Shown: piece by piece, positions 1 through 9,524 of the stretch
Layout: the number at the start of each line of letters is the position of its first letter
Position numbering within the stretch: position 1 is the first letter of the stretch
Origin: Micrococcaceae bacterium Sec5.1
Lineage (GTDB): Bacteria > Actinomycetota > Actinomycetes > Actinomycetales > Micrococcaceae
Length of the DNA stretch: 64,000 nucleotides
Direction of reading: 5' to 3'
Assembly (NCBI GenBank): GCA_039636795.1
Contig: CP143430.1
Location: forward strand, 2,356,001-2,420,000
The notes under the pieces: model-generated
Database searches by the model: none
Seen by the model: only the letters and a program-made list of their open reading frames with translations
What the model was told of the DNA's origin: nothing
Translations under genes and position numbers: made by a program

Positions 1-300
1 ACACTTGCTGCGGCCATTGCTCGGCGGTGGCCGGGTGTGTTATCGCACGCGGTGGACCCCGGCTGGGTTCCGACCCGCATGGGCGGGCCCGGTGCCAGCG
101 ACGACTGGCGACTGGGTCACGTTACGCAGGCCTGGCTCGCTGTCAGTAACAGCCCCGAGGCGCTCCACAGCGGGCACTATTGGCATCATCAGCGGACTCA
201 GGCGCCCCATAGGGCGGTATCTGACGTGCGCTTCCAGGAGGCACTCCTTGGCTCGTTGGCCGACTACACGGGAAACATTATCGAAGGAGATGCACATTGA
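1..300 (+). CDS. Short-chain dehydrogenase/reductase, C-terminal part (cut by window edge)
   Basis: The frame is open from the first base to TGA at 298-300. The visible 99 residues match the C-terminal third of short-chain dehydrogenases of the retinol-dehydrogenase/C-13 ketoreductase type. HAVDPGWVPTRMG is the usual segment after the catalytic YxxxK, followed by a stretch ending in SGHYWHHQRTQAPH. The nucleotide-binding and catalytic parts lie outside the window, so the substrate cannot be judged. The stop overlaps the TTG start of the DUF2255 gene, so the two are probably co-transcribed. Confidence 0.8.
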   Translation, partial: TLAAAIARRWPGVLSHAVDPGWVPTRMGGPGASDDWRLGHVTQAWLAVSNSPEALHSGHYWHHQRTQAPHRAVSDVRFQEALLGSLADYTGNIIEGDAH

Positions 301-671
301 GCACCTGGGCCCAGGCGATCGAACGTATTGCCGTGAGCGATGACCTGCATATTGCCCCGTTGCGCGCCAACGGCGTTACGTACGGAACGCCCACGTGGAT
401 CTGGTCTGTCGTCGTCGCCGACCGTCTTTACGTCCGGGCGTGGAACGGCAAGCGTTCCCGCTGGTACGGATCCGCGATGACTCAGCGCGTCGGCCGCATC
501 ATTGCCTCGGGGGAGACCCACGAGGTGAAGTTCTTCGCCGCCGATCCGGCGCTCAACGACCGAATCGACGATGCCTACCGGACCAAGTACGCCGGGAGCC
601 CCTATTTGCCGACCATGGTCGCCTCCGGGCCCCGGGAGGCCACAGTAGAGATCGTTCCGCGGAAGGAATGA
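297..671 (+). CDS. DUF2255 family protein
   Basis: A 124-residue protein with the pattern of DUF2255: an N-terminal helix, then WIWSVVVADRLYVRAWNG and SRWYGSA, which in this family form a split-barrel fold resembling flavin/F420-binding pyridoxamine-oxidase-like proteins. The enzymatic role of the family is not established. The start is TTG at 297, chosen because GAAGGAGA lies at 283-290 at ideal spacing and because it overlaps the upstream dehydrogenase stop. The neighbouring reductases suggest a redox or detoxification role, which is inference. Confidence 0.8.
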   Translation: MSTWAQAIERIAVSDDLHIAPLRANGVTYGTPTWIWSVVVADRLYVRAWNGKRSRWYGSAMTQRVGRIIASGETHEVKFFAADPALNDRIDDAYRTKYAGSPYLPTMVASGPREATVEIVPRKE

Positions 672-853
672 TGAACATGGTCAGCTGCCACTCACGGGCA
701 AGGTCGCCTTTGTCACAGCCGCGAGTGTGGGGAGAGTCTGACGACGGCGGGGCACTCGCCGAGGCCGGTACATCCGTCCAACAATACCGACGGGATAGGA
801 ACCCAGAATCCCCAAACGACCGTATCCTCAGCGTGAAGGCTGTGCGAAAGTGA
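671..853 (+). pseudogene. Short-chain dehydrogenase N-terminal remnant
   Basis: Translating from about 682 gives LPLTGKVAFVTAASVGRV and then a stop. This is the beta1-loop start of a short-chain dehydrogenase Rossmann fold with the glycine motif damaged. In another frame ALAEAGTSV, at about 752-778, matches the following helix and strand. The rest of the gene is gone before the hydrolase starts at 999. This is a decayed 5' end, probably of a second dehydrogenase in the operon. Confidence 0.55.
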
Positions 854-998
854 CGTCTGAGCTGGGAATCCGCTGATGGAGGCCCTACCGGTACCTCTCT
901 TAACCGGGTCTCCCTCGCGTATGTGAATGATGGTCTTCTTGAAAGCGCAGAAGGAAACTTCGACATTCGTTAGCGCACATTACGAGGGTGACAAAGAC

Positions 999-2147
999 AT
1001 GACTACGAACACTGACGGAATCAAGAAAACCGCCATCCGTGCCACTCTGGCAGATGACGGCGTTTCGCGCCGGGGGCTCATGAAACTGACCGGGGCCGGC
1101 GCCGCCGTGCTCGGGCTCTCCGCTGTTGCGGGCATGGCAACGGCGGGTGCAGCCTCCGCGGCGCCCGGCGCATCCCGCAAGGACCTGGAACCCGGAGACA
1201 CCTCGAACGGTGCGGACAACTTTTACACCAGTGACCAGGTCACGGTACGGAAGGTCTCCTTCAAGAACCAGTACCAGATGAAGGTTGTGGGGAACCTCTT
1301 CGTCCCGAATAACCTGGAGCGTAGGCTGAGCAACCCGGCCCTTGTGGTGGGCCACCCGATGGGCGCAGTGAAGGAACAGAGCGCCAACCTCTACGCCACC
1401 AAAATGGCCGAACAGGGCTTTGTCACGTTGTCCTTCGATTTGTCCTTCTGGGGCGAAAGCGCCGGCACACCGGGCAACGCCGTCTCACCGGACATCTACG
1501 CCGAGGATTTCAGCGCAGCGGTGGACTACTTGCGCTCCCTTTCCTTCGTTGACCAGGAACGCATCGGAGCTATTGGCATTTGCGGCAGCGGCAGCTTCGT
1601 CCTCAGCGCGGCCAAGATCGACCCGCGCATCAAGGTCATCGCCACGGTGAGCATGTATGACATGGGGGCCGCAAACCGCGACGGACTCCGCAAGTCCGTG
1701 ACCCTGGAACAGCGCAAGGAGTTCCTCGCGAACGCTGCCGCGCAGCGTGATGTGGAGTTCGACGGCGGCAAGCTCGCCTACACAGGCGGCACCCCTGAGG
1801 TGCTCACTCCGGATTCGACCGACGTGGACCGGGAATTCTACGACTTCTACCGCACTGCCCGCGGCTGGTGCCCGAACACGACGACGCACCCGGCCCTGGC
1901 GACGAACACGAAGTTCATGACGTTCTACCCGTTCAACGACATGGACCTGCTCGCACCGCGGCCGCTGCTGTTCATCACCGGGGACCAAGCGCATTCGCGC
2001 GAATTCAGCGAGGAAGCGTACCAGCGTGCCATCGGGCCGAAGGAACTGTTCTATGTTCCTGGAGCAGGACACGTTGACCTCTACGACCGCGTGGGACTCA
2101 TCCCCTTCGACAAGCTCACGAGTTTCTTCCGCTCGACGCTGGTCTGA
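999..2147 (+). CDS. Tat-exported alpha/beta hydrolase (intact copy)
   Basis: A 382-residue protein starting at ATG 999, after a GAGGGTG ribosome site. The N-terminus is MTTNTDG followed by a twin-arginine motif SRRGLMKL and an alanine-rich hydrophobic stretch ending near AGAASAAPG, so export by Tat is likely. The body is an alpha/beta hydrolase of the dienelactone-hydrolase/YcjY type. GHPMGAVKEQ is the oxyanion region, GICGSGSF the nucleophile elbow (Gly-x-Cys/Ser region), LLFITGDQAHSREFSE the acid loop and PGAGHVDLYD the catalytic histidine region. A terminator follows at 2171. A second, broken copy lies at 5134-6277. An upstream in-frame extension to 927 is possible but has no signal-peptide logic. 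Confidence 0.88.
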   Translation: MTTNTDGIKKTAIRATLADDGVSRRGLMKLTGAGAAVLGLSAVAGMATAGAASAAPGASRKDLEPGDTSNGADNFYTSDQVTVRKVSFKNQYQMKVVGNLFVPNNLERRLSNPALVVGHPMGAVKEQSANLYATKMAEQGFVTLSFDLSFWGESAGTPGNAVSPDIYAEDFSAAVDYLRSLSFVDQERIGAIGICGSGSFVLSAAKIDPRIKVIATVSMYDMGAANRDGLRKSVTLEQRKEFLANAAAQRDVEFDGGKLAYTGGTPEVLTPDSTDVDREFYDFYRTARGWCPNTTTHPALATNTKFMTFYPFNDMDLLAPRPLLFITGDQAHSREFSEEAYQRAIGPKELFYVPGAGHVDLYDRVGLIPFDKLTSFFRSTLV

Positions 2148-2170
2148 TAGGTGAATTAAGGCCTACAAAC

Positions 2171-2230
2171 AAAAATGCTCCCCCGGGGCTGGACTGACAA
2201 TGTCGGTTCCGGTTCCCGGGGAGCATTTTT
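2171..2230 (+). terminator. Rho-independent terminator after hydrolase
   Basis: An AAAAATGCTCCCC arm at 2171 pairs with GGGGAGCATTTTT ending at 2230, with a run of T on the right and of A on the left. It can therefore terminate in both directions. It lies 24 bases after the hydrolase stop. Confidence 0.8.
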
Positions 2231-2249
2231 GCTGTGGGCTGTCAGGCGT

Positions 2250-2417
2250 GGCCAGGAATCTTCCGGCGATGGTGATCCCCGACCATGATGCGCGAGAGAC
2301 TACCGCCGCGAGCCGGGCCGGCACGGGGGTCCCACGGTCCCACTCTGCGGCACTGCGATAAGCGCCGTTGTGAAAAATCAGAATGTTCAGGCCCGCGAGC
2401 ATCAAGAGGCCGAGCTT
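2250..2417 (-). pseudogene. Membrane protein remnant (DUF6644-like)
   Basis: The minus strand encodes a segment running from KLGLLMLAGLNILIFHNGAY through SAAEWDRGTPVPARLAA to GITIAGRFLA. This has the shape of the last two membrane helices of small DUF6644-like integral membrane proteins (a Phe-His pair, a WD turn, then a second helix ending in GR). No intact start or upstream helices are present. The family assignment is from pattern memory only. Confidence 0.4.
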
Positions 2418-2576
2418 CCACGGAGCACTGCAGCGCTCAGCGATAATGCTCGCTCCTTCAGCGGAGTAGGGGTTCTCGCTGGCCGGGCGATGGGCATGGA
2501 GTCCTGCTCCGGGCCGCCGCTGCTGGGTAATGTTCTGGCCGCCTCCCCGGGAGTCCCTGGGTGACGTATTCGTCGC

Positions 2577-3062
2577 GTGGATGTGAGCGCGGGCCCCTTG
2601 AGCTTCAACGGGTATGGGACCGAGGCTAAGCGGCTGTATGTCAGGTATGGCCCCAACATCTCGCAGGCCCGGGCTGAGGAGGAAGAACTCGGCTACCACG
2701 AGTCACGCCACGTGGATCAGTGGGCTGTGGCGAACCTCCTCGCTGGCCCTTCCGCGTTCCCGGTCGCCTGCTTCGTCGACGATGCGCAATTTCCCGGATC
2801 ACGCAACCACTTTGAGCGGGACGCCGGCCTGTCCAGGGGGGCTATCCGCCTGTGCCCGACTACTGGCCGGCCCCCCGATGGCCGGAGACGGCAGTGGTCG
2901 CTGCACTCGGTCTGCTGATCTTCCGGCGCCGACTGCGGTGGTTGATGCGGGTGCTGCTGGCCGGGCGAACGGAGCGAACAGCGCATGCACCGTCCCGGTG
3001 CCCGATCCACACGTGTCCTTGGACTCCGGTCACCCGCCAAAAGGGTCCCTCCCGGTACCTGT
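2577..3062 (+). pseudogene. Uncharacterised protein with HExxH motif, frameshifted
   Basis: From GTG 2577 the frame encodes a plausible protein (GPLSFNGYGTEAKRLYVRYG, then GYHESRHVDQWAVANLL). The HESRH sequence fits the HExxH zinc motif. The frame is lost in a run of six G at 2836-2841. Adding one G restores GYPPVPDYWPAPRWPETAVV followed by a hydrophobic helix and basic LIFRRRLRWLMRVLL. This is a homopolymer slip, either a real mutation or a sequencing error. Stops upstream of 2577 suggest the N-terminus may also be damaged. I do not recognise the family. Confidence 0.45.
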
Positions 3063-3143
3063 AACAACAGAGGCTCCCGCCCGCCGTCGGGGGCTGCTTT
3101 GCTGGAATGGACCGAATTTTGCCTGGGAAAAGGACAATCCGCC

Positions 3144-3695
3144 ATGCAAATGAAGAAGCAGACTCTGGTGGTGATCACTGCGCTGGCACTTTCCCTTACC
3201 GGGTGCAGTACCTCTTCGGAGAGCCCGGCCTCGACGAGCACGGCCGGTGGGAACACCGTCGCCGCGAACACTACGACGACCTCGCAGGAAACTGCCAGCC
3301 CGGAAGGAACAGAAACGATGACAGCCAGCGAGAACCAAGGAAACACGCCGATCGCCATCCGGATTGACGGCCGGACCGTGAACGGAACCCTGTCAGGGAA
3401 CGCGACCGCCCGCTCGCTGATAGACCAGCTTCCTCTGACGCTGTCCTTCAGCGAATTCGGCGGACAGGAGAAGCACGCAGAACTACCGAAGCCGTTGTCG
3501 CTTGAAGGCGTTCCGGCCGGCGATGACGCTGATCCGCTGACAATTGGGTACTACGCCCCCGGCCACACCCTCGTCCTCTACTACGAACCTGTGGGGCATT
3601 ACACCGGGATTGTACGGATCGGAACGTTCGATGACCTCGCGGCAATCCGTGACCGCAGCGGCCGTTTCGAAGCCATCTTGAGAATCAGGGACTGA
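3144..3695 (+). CDS. Cyclophilin-like fold lipoprotein
   Basis: A 183-residue lipoprotein. The N-terminus is MQMKKQTLVVITALALSLTG followed by lipobox Cys21, then a Ser/Thr-rich linker to about residue 65. The C-terminal domain, from IAIRIDGRTVNGTLSGNATARS to the end, matches the bacterial cyclophilin-like domain (DUF/Cyclophil_like2 type). Its hallmarks are SLIDQLPLTLSFSEFGGQEK, IGYYAPGHTLVLYYE and GIVRIGTFDD. Members are often encoded next to flavodoxins and MFS exporters, as here, and their function is unclear. Start at ATG 3144 behind AAAAGGA. It probably shares a transcript with the MFS gene. Confidence 0.85.
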   Translation: MQMKKQTLVVITALALSLTGCSTSSESPASTSTAGGNTVAANTTTTSQETASPEGTETMTASENQGNTPIAIRIDGRTVNGTLSGNATARSLIDQLPLTLSFSEFGGQEKHAELPKPLSLEGVPAGDDADPLTIGYYAPGHTLVLYYEPVGHYTGIVRIGTFDDLAAIRDRSGRFEAILRIRD

Positions 3696-3762
3696 GCAGC
3701 CACCCGCCAGTCCCTTCCGCGCAGAAGAACGGAACCATTTTTGACTCGCCCAACCCTTCAGG

Positions 3763-5005
3763 ATGACGCCTGCGGACAGCGTGCCCCACGAACACCGACC
3801 CCATGAACACCTCGGTACCTTTGAAGAAACGAAGGCCGATTCTTCCGCTCGGGTACACCGGTTCCCGGGGGCGGCGCTGCTGGTCATGGCACGGATGGGT
3901 TTCCTGCTGATCGCCACGGAAACCATGCCGGCGGGCCTGCTGCCGCAGATCGCTGCCGGGGTTGACATTACCGTGGGTACCGCCGGGCAGTTCGTCAGTG
4001 CCTACGCATTGGGAACCGTTGTGGCCGCGACGCCCGCGGTCGCCATGACTCGGGGCATGCGCCGGAAGCCTGTTTTCGTGGTCGGGATCCTTGGCTTCCT
4101 GGCCGCGAACCTTGTCACGGCGTTCTCCACAGACATCGTTCTTTCCCTTGGAGCACGGCTCCTTTCCGGTGCATTCTCCGGCCTACTGTGGGGCATGTTC
4201 GGGAGCGGTTACGCCCGCCGCATCACCGCTCCCGAACATGCCGGCCGCGCACTGTCAGTTGCGTCCCTTGGTACCCCGGTCGGACTCGCAGTGGGGACGC
4301 CGTTCGGTTCCTGGCTGGGCACCACCTTGGACTGGCGCTGGTCCTTCGGCGTGCTCTCCATCCTCACGGTCCTGACCGTACTGCTTGCTGTTTTCCTGGT
4401 GCCGGATGCGCCCGGACAGCGTGCCGGGACGTGTGTGCCCATGGTGCGGGTCCTCGGGATTCCCGGCGTCGCGATGGTCCTCGCCGTCGTTGTCAGCTGG
4501 ATGCTCGGACACAACATCCTCTAGACATACATCGGCTCCTACCTCCGCACGGCGGGTCTTCCGCTCCCGGTCGAGGTCGCCCTGGTGGTGTTCGGAGCGG
4601 CGGCCATTGCCGGAATCGCCATCACCGGCGCAATGATCGACAAAGGACTTCGGCGTCTGGTCCTGCTCAGTATTGCCTCCTTCATTCTGGCCAGTGGGAT
4701 CTTCATCGTCGGCCACGCCTCGGTGGCGGCGATCGTTACCGCGATTGTGCTGTGGGGCCATCGCCTTCGGCGGGGCTGCAGCCCAACTGCAAACAGCCTT
4801 CAGCGCTGCCAGCGGCCACAACGCCGACGTCGCCAACGCGATGCTCGGCGTGGCCTTCAACCTGGCGATCTTCGCCGCCGGCGTGGCTGGCGCGGTGGTG
4901 ATCAGCACCTTCAACGGACTGGTTCTGCCGGCCCTGATGGCCGGGGTGGCCGCCGTCGCGCTCTTCTTCGCAATAGCGGCACGCCGCACCGCATTCCCCA
5001 CGTAA
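3763..5005 (+). pseudogene. MFS transporter, interrupted by a stop and a frameshift
   Basis: The first 253 residues form six to seven transmembrane helices of a 12-helix major facilitator of the arabinose/chloramphenicol exporter type (GLLPQIAAGVDITVGTAGQF, then LSGAFSGLLWGMFGSGYA). TAG at 4522-4524 interrupts GHNIL*TYIGSYL where a Tyr codon would be expected. The same frame then continues for two helices until about 4760. There a one-base gain or two-base loss shifts it into the frame giving IAFGGAAAQLQTAFSAA through to TAA 5005. With both lesions corrected the protein would be normal length (about 413 residues). As sequenced it is not functional. Confidence 0.75.
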
Positions 5006-5024
5006 CCAAAGGCAGGAGAACTAA

Positions 5025-5120
5025 ATAGACCCCACGCTCAGACCGATCCCGCTGTCCGCTGCCATGGCTGCCAGCCTCCTGCTGGCATCCTGCAGCCCCA
5101 CACCCGCAGCAACACCATAA
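5025..5120 (+). pseudogene. Orphan lipoprotein signal-peptide remnant
   Basis: Reading from ATA at 5025 gives a start-like context behind GGCAGGAGA. It encodes IDPTLRPIPLSAAMAASLLL followed by ASC-SPTPAATP and TAA 5118-5120. That is a textbook lipoprotein leader with lipobox LASC and nothing after it. The start codon is ATA rather than ATG and the mature protein is absent, so this looks like the 5' stub of a lost lipoprotein gene joined to the hydrolase copy downstream. Confidence 0.45.
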
Positions 5121-5133
5121 GGATGACAACAAC

Positions 5134-6277
5134 ATGACTACGAATACTGACGGAATCAAGACGACCGCCCTCCGTGCAGGTCTGGCAGAAGATGGCGTTT
5201 CGCGCCGCCGGCTCATCAAGCTGACGGGTGCCGGCACCGCTGTACTTGGGCTGTCCGGTGTGGCCGGCATGGCAACTGCCGGAGCAGCTAACGCAGCACC
5301 GGGCGGATCCCGCCCAGCCTTGGAACCCGGCGACACCTCGAACGGGGCAGACAACTTCTACATCAGCGACCAAGTCACGGTCCGGAAGATCTCCTTCAAG
5401 AACCAGTACCAGATGAAGGTCGTAGGCAACCTGTTTGTCCCGAACACCCTGGACCGCAGGCTAAGCAACCCTGCACTGGTGATCGGACACCCCATGGGCG
5501 CCGTAAAGGAACAGAGCGCCAACCTCTACGCCACCAAAATGGCAGAACAAGGCTTCGTCACCTGTCGTTTGACCTCTCCTTCTGGGGAGAGAGCGCCTGT
5601 AAGCCAGGCAACGCCGTTACCCCGGACATCTACGCCGAGGACTTCAGCGCCGCGGTCGACTACCTCCGCTGTCCTTCGTGGACAAGGAACGAGTGGGTGC
5701 CATCGGTATCTGCGGCAGCGGAAGCTTCGTTCTCAGCGCGGCAAAGATCGATCCGCGGATCAAAGTCATCGCCACTGTGAGTATGCATGACATGGGCGCG
5801 GCCAACCGCGACGGACTCCGGAAGTCTGTTTCGTTGGAGCAGCGGAAGGCGTCTTTCGCCCGGGCTGCGGCCCAGCGGGACGTAGAGTTCGACGGCGGTA
5901 AACCCGCCTACACAGGCGGCACGCCCGAAGTGCTCACGGCGGAGTCCACCGACGTTGACCTGGAGTTCTACGACTTCTACCGCACGGCACGCGGCTGGCG
6001 CCCCAACACCACAACGCATCCTGCCTTGGCCACCAACCCGAAGTTCATGACTCTCTACCCGTTCAACGACACAGACTTGCTCTCATCGCGGCCCCTGCTG
6101 TTCATCACCGGCGACCAAGCCCACTCCCGCGAGTTCAGCGAGAACGCGTACCAATTGGCGGCAGAGCCGAAGGAACTGTTCCTGGTACCCGGGGCGGGCC
6201 ACGTGGACCTCTACGACAGCGTCAACCTCATCCCCTTCGACAAGCTTACGGACTTCTTCCGCTCATATTTGGTCTGA
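5134..6277 (+). pseudogene. Second copy of the Tat-exported alpha/beta hydrolase, frameshifted
   Basis: A close paralogue of the 999-2147 gene along its whole length, with the same MTTNTDGIK start and RR signal (SRRRLIKL), and the same C-terminal LLFITGDQAHSREFSE. Alignment with the intact copy shows a one-base loss near 5563 (at GFVT|LSFDL) and a four-base loss near 5670 (at YLRSLSFVD). The middle is therefore out of frame, and the last 199 residues are read in a third frame from 5678. A terminator follows at 6281. The pair brackets the lipoprotein and MFS genes, as expected of a tandem duplication. Confidence 0.85.
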
Positions 6278-6280
6278 TCG

Positions 6281-6332
6281 ACACACTGAAGGAGCCCACC
6301 GAGGCAGAGTTGGCGGGCTCCTTCAGCGTGTC
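6281..6332 (+). terminator. Bidirectional terminator hairpin
   Basis: ACACTGAAGGAGCCC at 6283-6297 pairs with GGGCTCCTTCAGCGTGT at 6315-6331, with one mismatch in the outer part. It sits between the hydrolase copy (+) and the converging FAD/Fe-S dehydrogenase (-). Confidence 0.7.
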
Positions 6333-9249
6333 AACGGTCGGGCTCTGTTCGCGAAGCAATCTGCGGATCAAGGAGTTCGGCAAGATGGAGGCTCTTGCGA
6401 TGGGGATCAACCTGCTTCACCTGCATGGCGCAGCTGAACCCATCGGCAAGCACTGGAGTTTCGTCGGGTGTTGCAGCCAGTGCTGGAATCAGGCCCTGCT
6501 CGGCGACCTTCATGGAGACTTCGTAGTGATTAGCTTCGAAGCCAAAGTTTCCTGCAACGCCGCAGCAGCCCGTGGCCTCGGTGACCTCCGCCACGCCAAG
6601 GGACGCCAATGCCTTGCGCTGGACAGTCGCTCCAAAAGTGGAGTATTCGTGGCAATGCGTTTGCACGGTGACGGCCTGGGGGACCGCAGGCGGCGTCCAG
6701 CCAGCATCAATCCATTCCTTGACCGCTTCGGCGAAGCTGCGGATTCTGTAAGAAACGCGTTCGGCGGCTTCGGTGCCGAGAAGCTCCGGTGCGTCCTTTT
6801 TCAACGCGGCGGCACAGCTTGGTTCGATGACGACAATTGGGGTCATGCTGCCATCGTCGAGCTTCTCCACAGCCCTGGCCATGAGTTTCTTGGCGGTTTC
6901 CAACTGCCCGGTCGAAATCCACGTGAGCCCACAACAGGCATCGGATTCGCACACGACTTGCCTGCCGGTGCTTTCGATCACCCGCGCTGCCGCGCCGGCT
7001 ACCTTAGGTCGGAAACCTTTAGTGAAAGAGTCCACAAAGAGGACGGCATCTGCAGTATCGCAGGAGGAACTGTAGGGGGCTAAAGCCTCACGCAGCGTTC
7101 TCCTGGACGCGAACTCCGGCATCTTGCGCTTGGTAGTTAGGCCACCGGCTGCAGCCACAACCTTACCGAGCGGGCTGGCAAGTACCTGATTGACCAACGG
7201 ACTGATCAATGAGGTGAGCTTAAGCCATCGAGGAAGCCAGCCTAGCGAAAAGTGGGACATCGGCCGGAGCTTTCCCTCGTAGTAGTGAGAGAAAAATTCT
7301 GATTTGTAAGTGGCCATGTCCACCCCGGCGGGACAGTCGTTGGAACACGCTTTGCACGCCAAGCACAGGTCCAGCGCTTCGCGAACGTCTTCGGACTGCC
7401 ACCCTTCGTCAATGGTCCGGGCGCCACGGACCATGTCCTGCAGAACACGCGAGCGTCCCCGGGTAGAGTCCTTTTCGTCACCGGTCGCCCGGTAGCTCGG
7501 ACACATCACCCCGCCGGCGTCTGAACGGCAACGCCCAACCCCGATGCACGCCTGAACTGCATGGACCCACGGGTCCACGCCCGCGGCTTCGGCTTCTAAG
7601 GGGCGAAGCTCGAAGTGGGTTCGCCAGTTGCGGGAAGGGACACCTTCCAGCGCGAGGTTGGCGTCGAACGCGTCGGCGTCAGTAATGGACCCAGGGTTCA
7701 GGATCCCCGTCGAGTCCCAGATTCTCCTGTAGCGCTCAAAGGCAGCGATCATGCCGGGGGAGTACATTGTCGGTAGGAGCGCCGAACGAGCCCGCCCGTC
7801 GCCGTGTTCCCCCGAAAGGGAGCCGCCATGGCTCACGACAAGCTCAGCGGCTGACTTTGTGAACTTGCGGAACACATTGCGTCCCTCTTCGCTGCGCAGA
7901 TCGTACGAAATACGGATGTGCATGCAGCCTGCGCCGAAATGCCCGTACATGATGCCCGTGAGTCCGTACTCTTTCAGGAGTTCACGGAAGTCGGCGAGGT
8001 AGGCGGCCAGATTTTGCGGTGATACCGCGGAGTCTTCCCAGCCGGCCTGAGATTCGCCTCCGCTGGCGGGTCGGGAGGACAGGCCGGCGCCGTCTTCCCG
8101 GACCCGCCAGAGGGTGGCGCGTTGCGCCACGTCCGGAACGGCGCGGCCATCCGTTAACCTGCCGTTCGCGGCAAGCCGCTCCAAGAGGCGTTCAGCCTCT
8201 TGCGCGACCTCTTGTGGATCGTTTCCATCCAGGTCTACATACAGAAACGCCTTGCCGTTTGGGAGCCCCAGAACCGAATCGGCACCGCGTCGGAGCCGCA
8301 TGGTGTTCACGATTTCCTCATCGATCCCTTCCACAGCGGCAGGGGAGAATTCCAGGATCGTTTCGATGTCCTTGGCTGCGTCCACGACGTCGGCATACCC
8401 AAGACACACCAGAAGCGCGCTGGGTGCCTTAGGTACTAGTTTCATCCGGGCCCCGACCACTACCGCGCAGGTGCCTTCTGTTCCCACCAAGGCACGTGCC
8501 AGGTTCAAGCCATTCTCAGGTAGGAGGTTGGCTAAGTGGTACCCGGAGACCTGGCGCTGGATTCGGCCAAGTTCAACACGGAATCCCGCGAGATTGTCCT
8601 GAGCCAATGACTTCAGGTCCTCGCAGAGTGCGTAGGCCCGTGCGACAGAGAAAGCGTCTTGGGGATTAGTCGCTCGCAGCCCGCCGGCAGTGGCGGTGAT
8701 CTGCGCCCCCTCGGTGGTGACCACGTCGATTTCCACTACGTGGTCCGATGTCCGTCCGTAGCGGACAGAGTGATTGCCACAGGCGTCATTGCCAATCGCC
8801 CCTCCGACGGTGGCGCGATTCTTGGAAGAGGGATCCGGGGCAAACGTTAAGGTCCCGCCCGTTTCCTTTTCGCACTCACTGGTCAGGGTTGCTAGGATCA
8901 CGCCGGCTTCCACATTGGCGACGCCATTGGCCTCGTCGATGCTAAGAATTCTGTTCATATGTCGCGAGAAGTCCAATACGATGCCCGGGCCAATGGCATT
9001 GCCGGCCATCGAGGTCCCTCCACCGCGGCTAATCACGGCAGTTTTGGTTTCCCTGCATGATTCTAGGACGGCGACGACGTCCTCCACAGAACGTGGAAAG
9101 ACGACTCCGAGGGGCGGGACCCGGTAGTTGGATGCGTCATAGGAGTATGCAGCTAGCCGGTGGCCGGTAGTTTCAAGGGGCACGCCAGCTGTATGTAGCC
9201 GCACCAGGATTGGTGCTTGATCTGTTGGGGCGTGGACTCGTTGGTTCAT
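6331..9249 (-). CDS. FAD-linked oxidase fused to Fe-S/CCG domain (2-hydroxyacid dehydrogenase type)
   Basis: About 972 residues from ATG 9249; an in-frame extension to 9351 exists but looks non-coding. The order is an FAD-binding PCMH domain (VVFPRSVEDVVAVLESCRE; SRGGGTSMAGNAIGPGIVLD; GAIGNDACGNHSVRYG), a vanillyl-oxidase-type C-terminal FAD domain (YGHFGAGCMHIRI; SGEHGDGRAR), a ferredoxin-like pair of clusters (CIGVGRCRSD...CPSY and CLACKACSNDCPAG), and a CCG domain with CCGLTWIST and CCGVAGNFG. This GlcD+GlcF-like fusion is typical of actinobacterial D-lactate/D-2-hydroxyglutarate dehydrogenases that pass electrons to the membrane. The cupin and aldehyde dehydrogenase follow upstream on the same strand, so it may serve a dicarboxylate-semialdehyde route. 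The substrate is not determined by sequence. Confidence 0.9.
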   Translation of the reverse strand: MNQRVHAPTDQAPILVRLHTAGVPLETTGHRLAAYSYDASNYRVPPLGVVFPRSVEDVVAVLESCRETKTAVISRGGGTSMAGNAIGPGIVLDFSRHMNRILSIDEANGVANVEAGVILATLTSECEKETGGTLTFAPDPSSKNRATVGGAIGNDACGNHSVRYGRTSDHVVEIDVVTTEGAQITATAGGLRATNPQDAFSVARAYALCEDLKSLAQDNLAGFRVELGRIQRQVSGYHLANLLPENGLNLARALVGTEGTCAVVVGARMKLVPKAPSALLVCLGYADVVDAAKDIETILEFSPAAVEGIDEEIVNTMRLRRGADSVLGLPNGKAFLYVDLDGNDPQEVAQEAERLLERLAANGRLTDGRAVPDVAQRATLWRVREDGAGLSSRPASGGESQAGWEDSAVSPQNLAAYLADFRELLKEYGLTGIMYGHFGAGCMHIRISYDLRSEEGRNVFRKFTKSAAELVVSHGGSLSGEHGDGRARSALLPTMYSPGMIAAFERYRRIWDSTGILNPGSITDADAFDANLALEGVPSRNWRTHFELRPLEAEAAGVDPWVHAVQACIGVGRCRSDAGGVMCPSYRATGDEKDSTRGRSRVLQDMVRGARTIDEGWQSEDVREALDLCLACKACSNDCPAGVDMATYKSEFFSHYYEGKLRPMSHFSLGWLPRWLKLTSLISPLVNQVLASPLGKVVAAAGGLTTKRKMPEFASRRTLREALAPYSSSCDTADAVLFVDSFTKGFRPKVAGAAARVIESTGRQVVCESDACCGLTWISTGQLETAKKLMARAVEKLDDGSMTPIVVIEPSCAAALKKDAPELLGTEAAERVSYRIRSFAEAVKEWIDAGWTPPAVPQAVTVQTHCHEYSTFGATVQRKALASLGVAEVTEATGCCGVAGNFGFEANHYEVSMKVAEQGLIPALAATPDETPVLADGFSCAMQVKQVDPHRKSLHLAELLDPQIASRTEPDR

Positions 9250-9524
9250 TTCGTTGCGAACTCCGGCATCGGGTAATTCTTGATTTCTTGTTGGGTCTCG
9301 ACGCCTTCGAGCAGTCGCCAGTCTCTGCCTGGCTGGTCCTATCGAAACCATTTAGGGGACTGCACATCCAGCACAGTTGTGGCGACCAAGCGTTAGGACT
9401 GTCGCAGCAGGTCGGCCTAGTGGCCAGTTTGCGGACAGTTGGGGCAGGCGTCAGATGAACTGTCGTTTGGTGGCCCGCACCGTTTGGCTGTTAGCAAGCA
9501 TTCGGTGCGGGCTCCAGAGACTGT

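Noticed and set aside
4255..5001. 248-residue minus-strand open frame
   Set aside because: Antisense to the MFS gene and full of low-complexity Ala/Lys; the plus strand carries clear membrane helices.
9250..9351. N-terminal extension of the FAD/Fe-S dehydrogenase
   Set aside because: The extra 34 residues are Arg-rich and unlike the family start; ATG 9249 fits the usual N-terminus.
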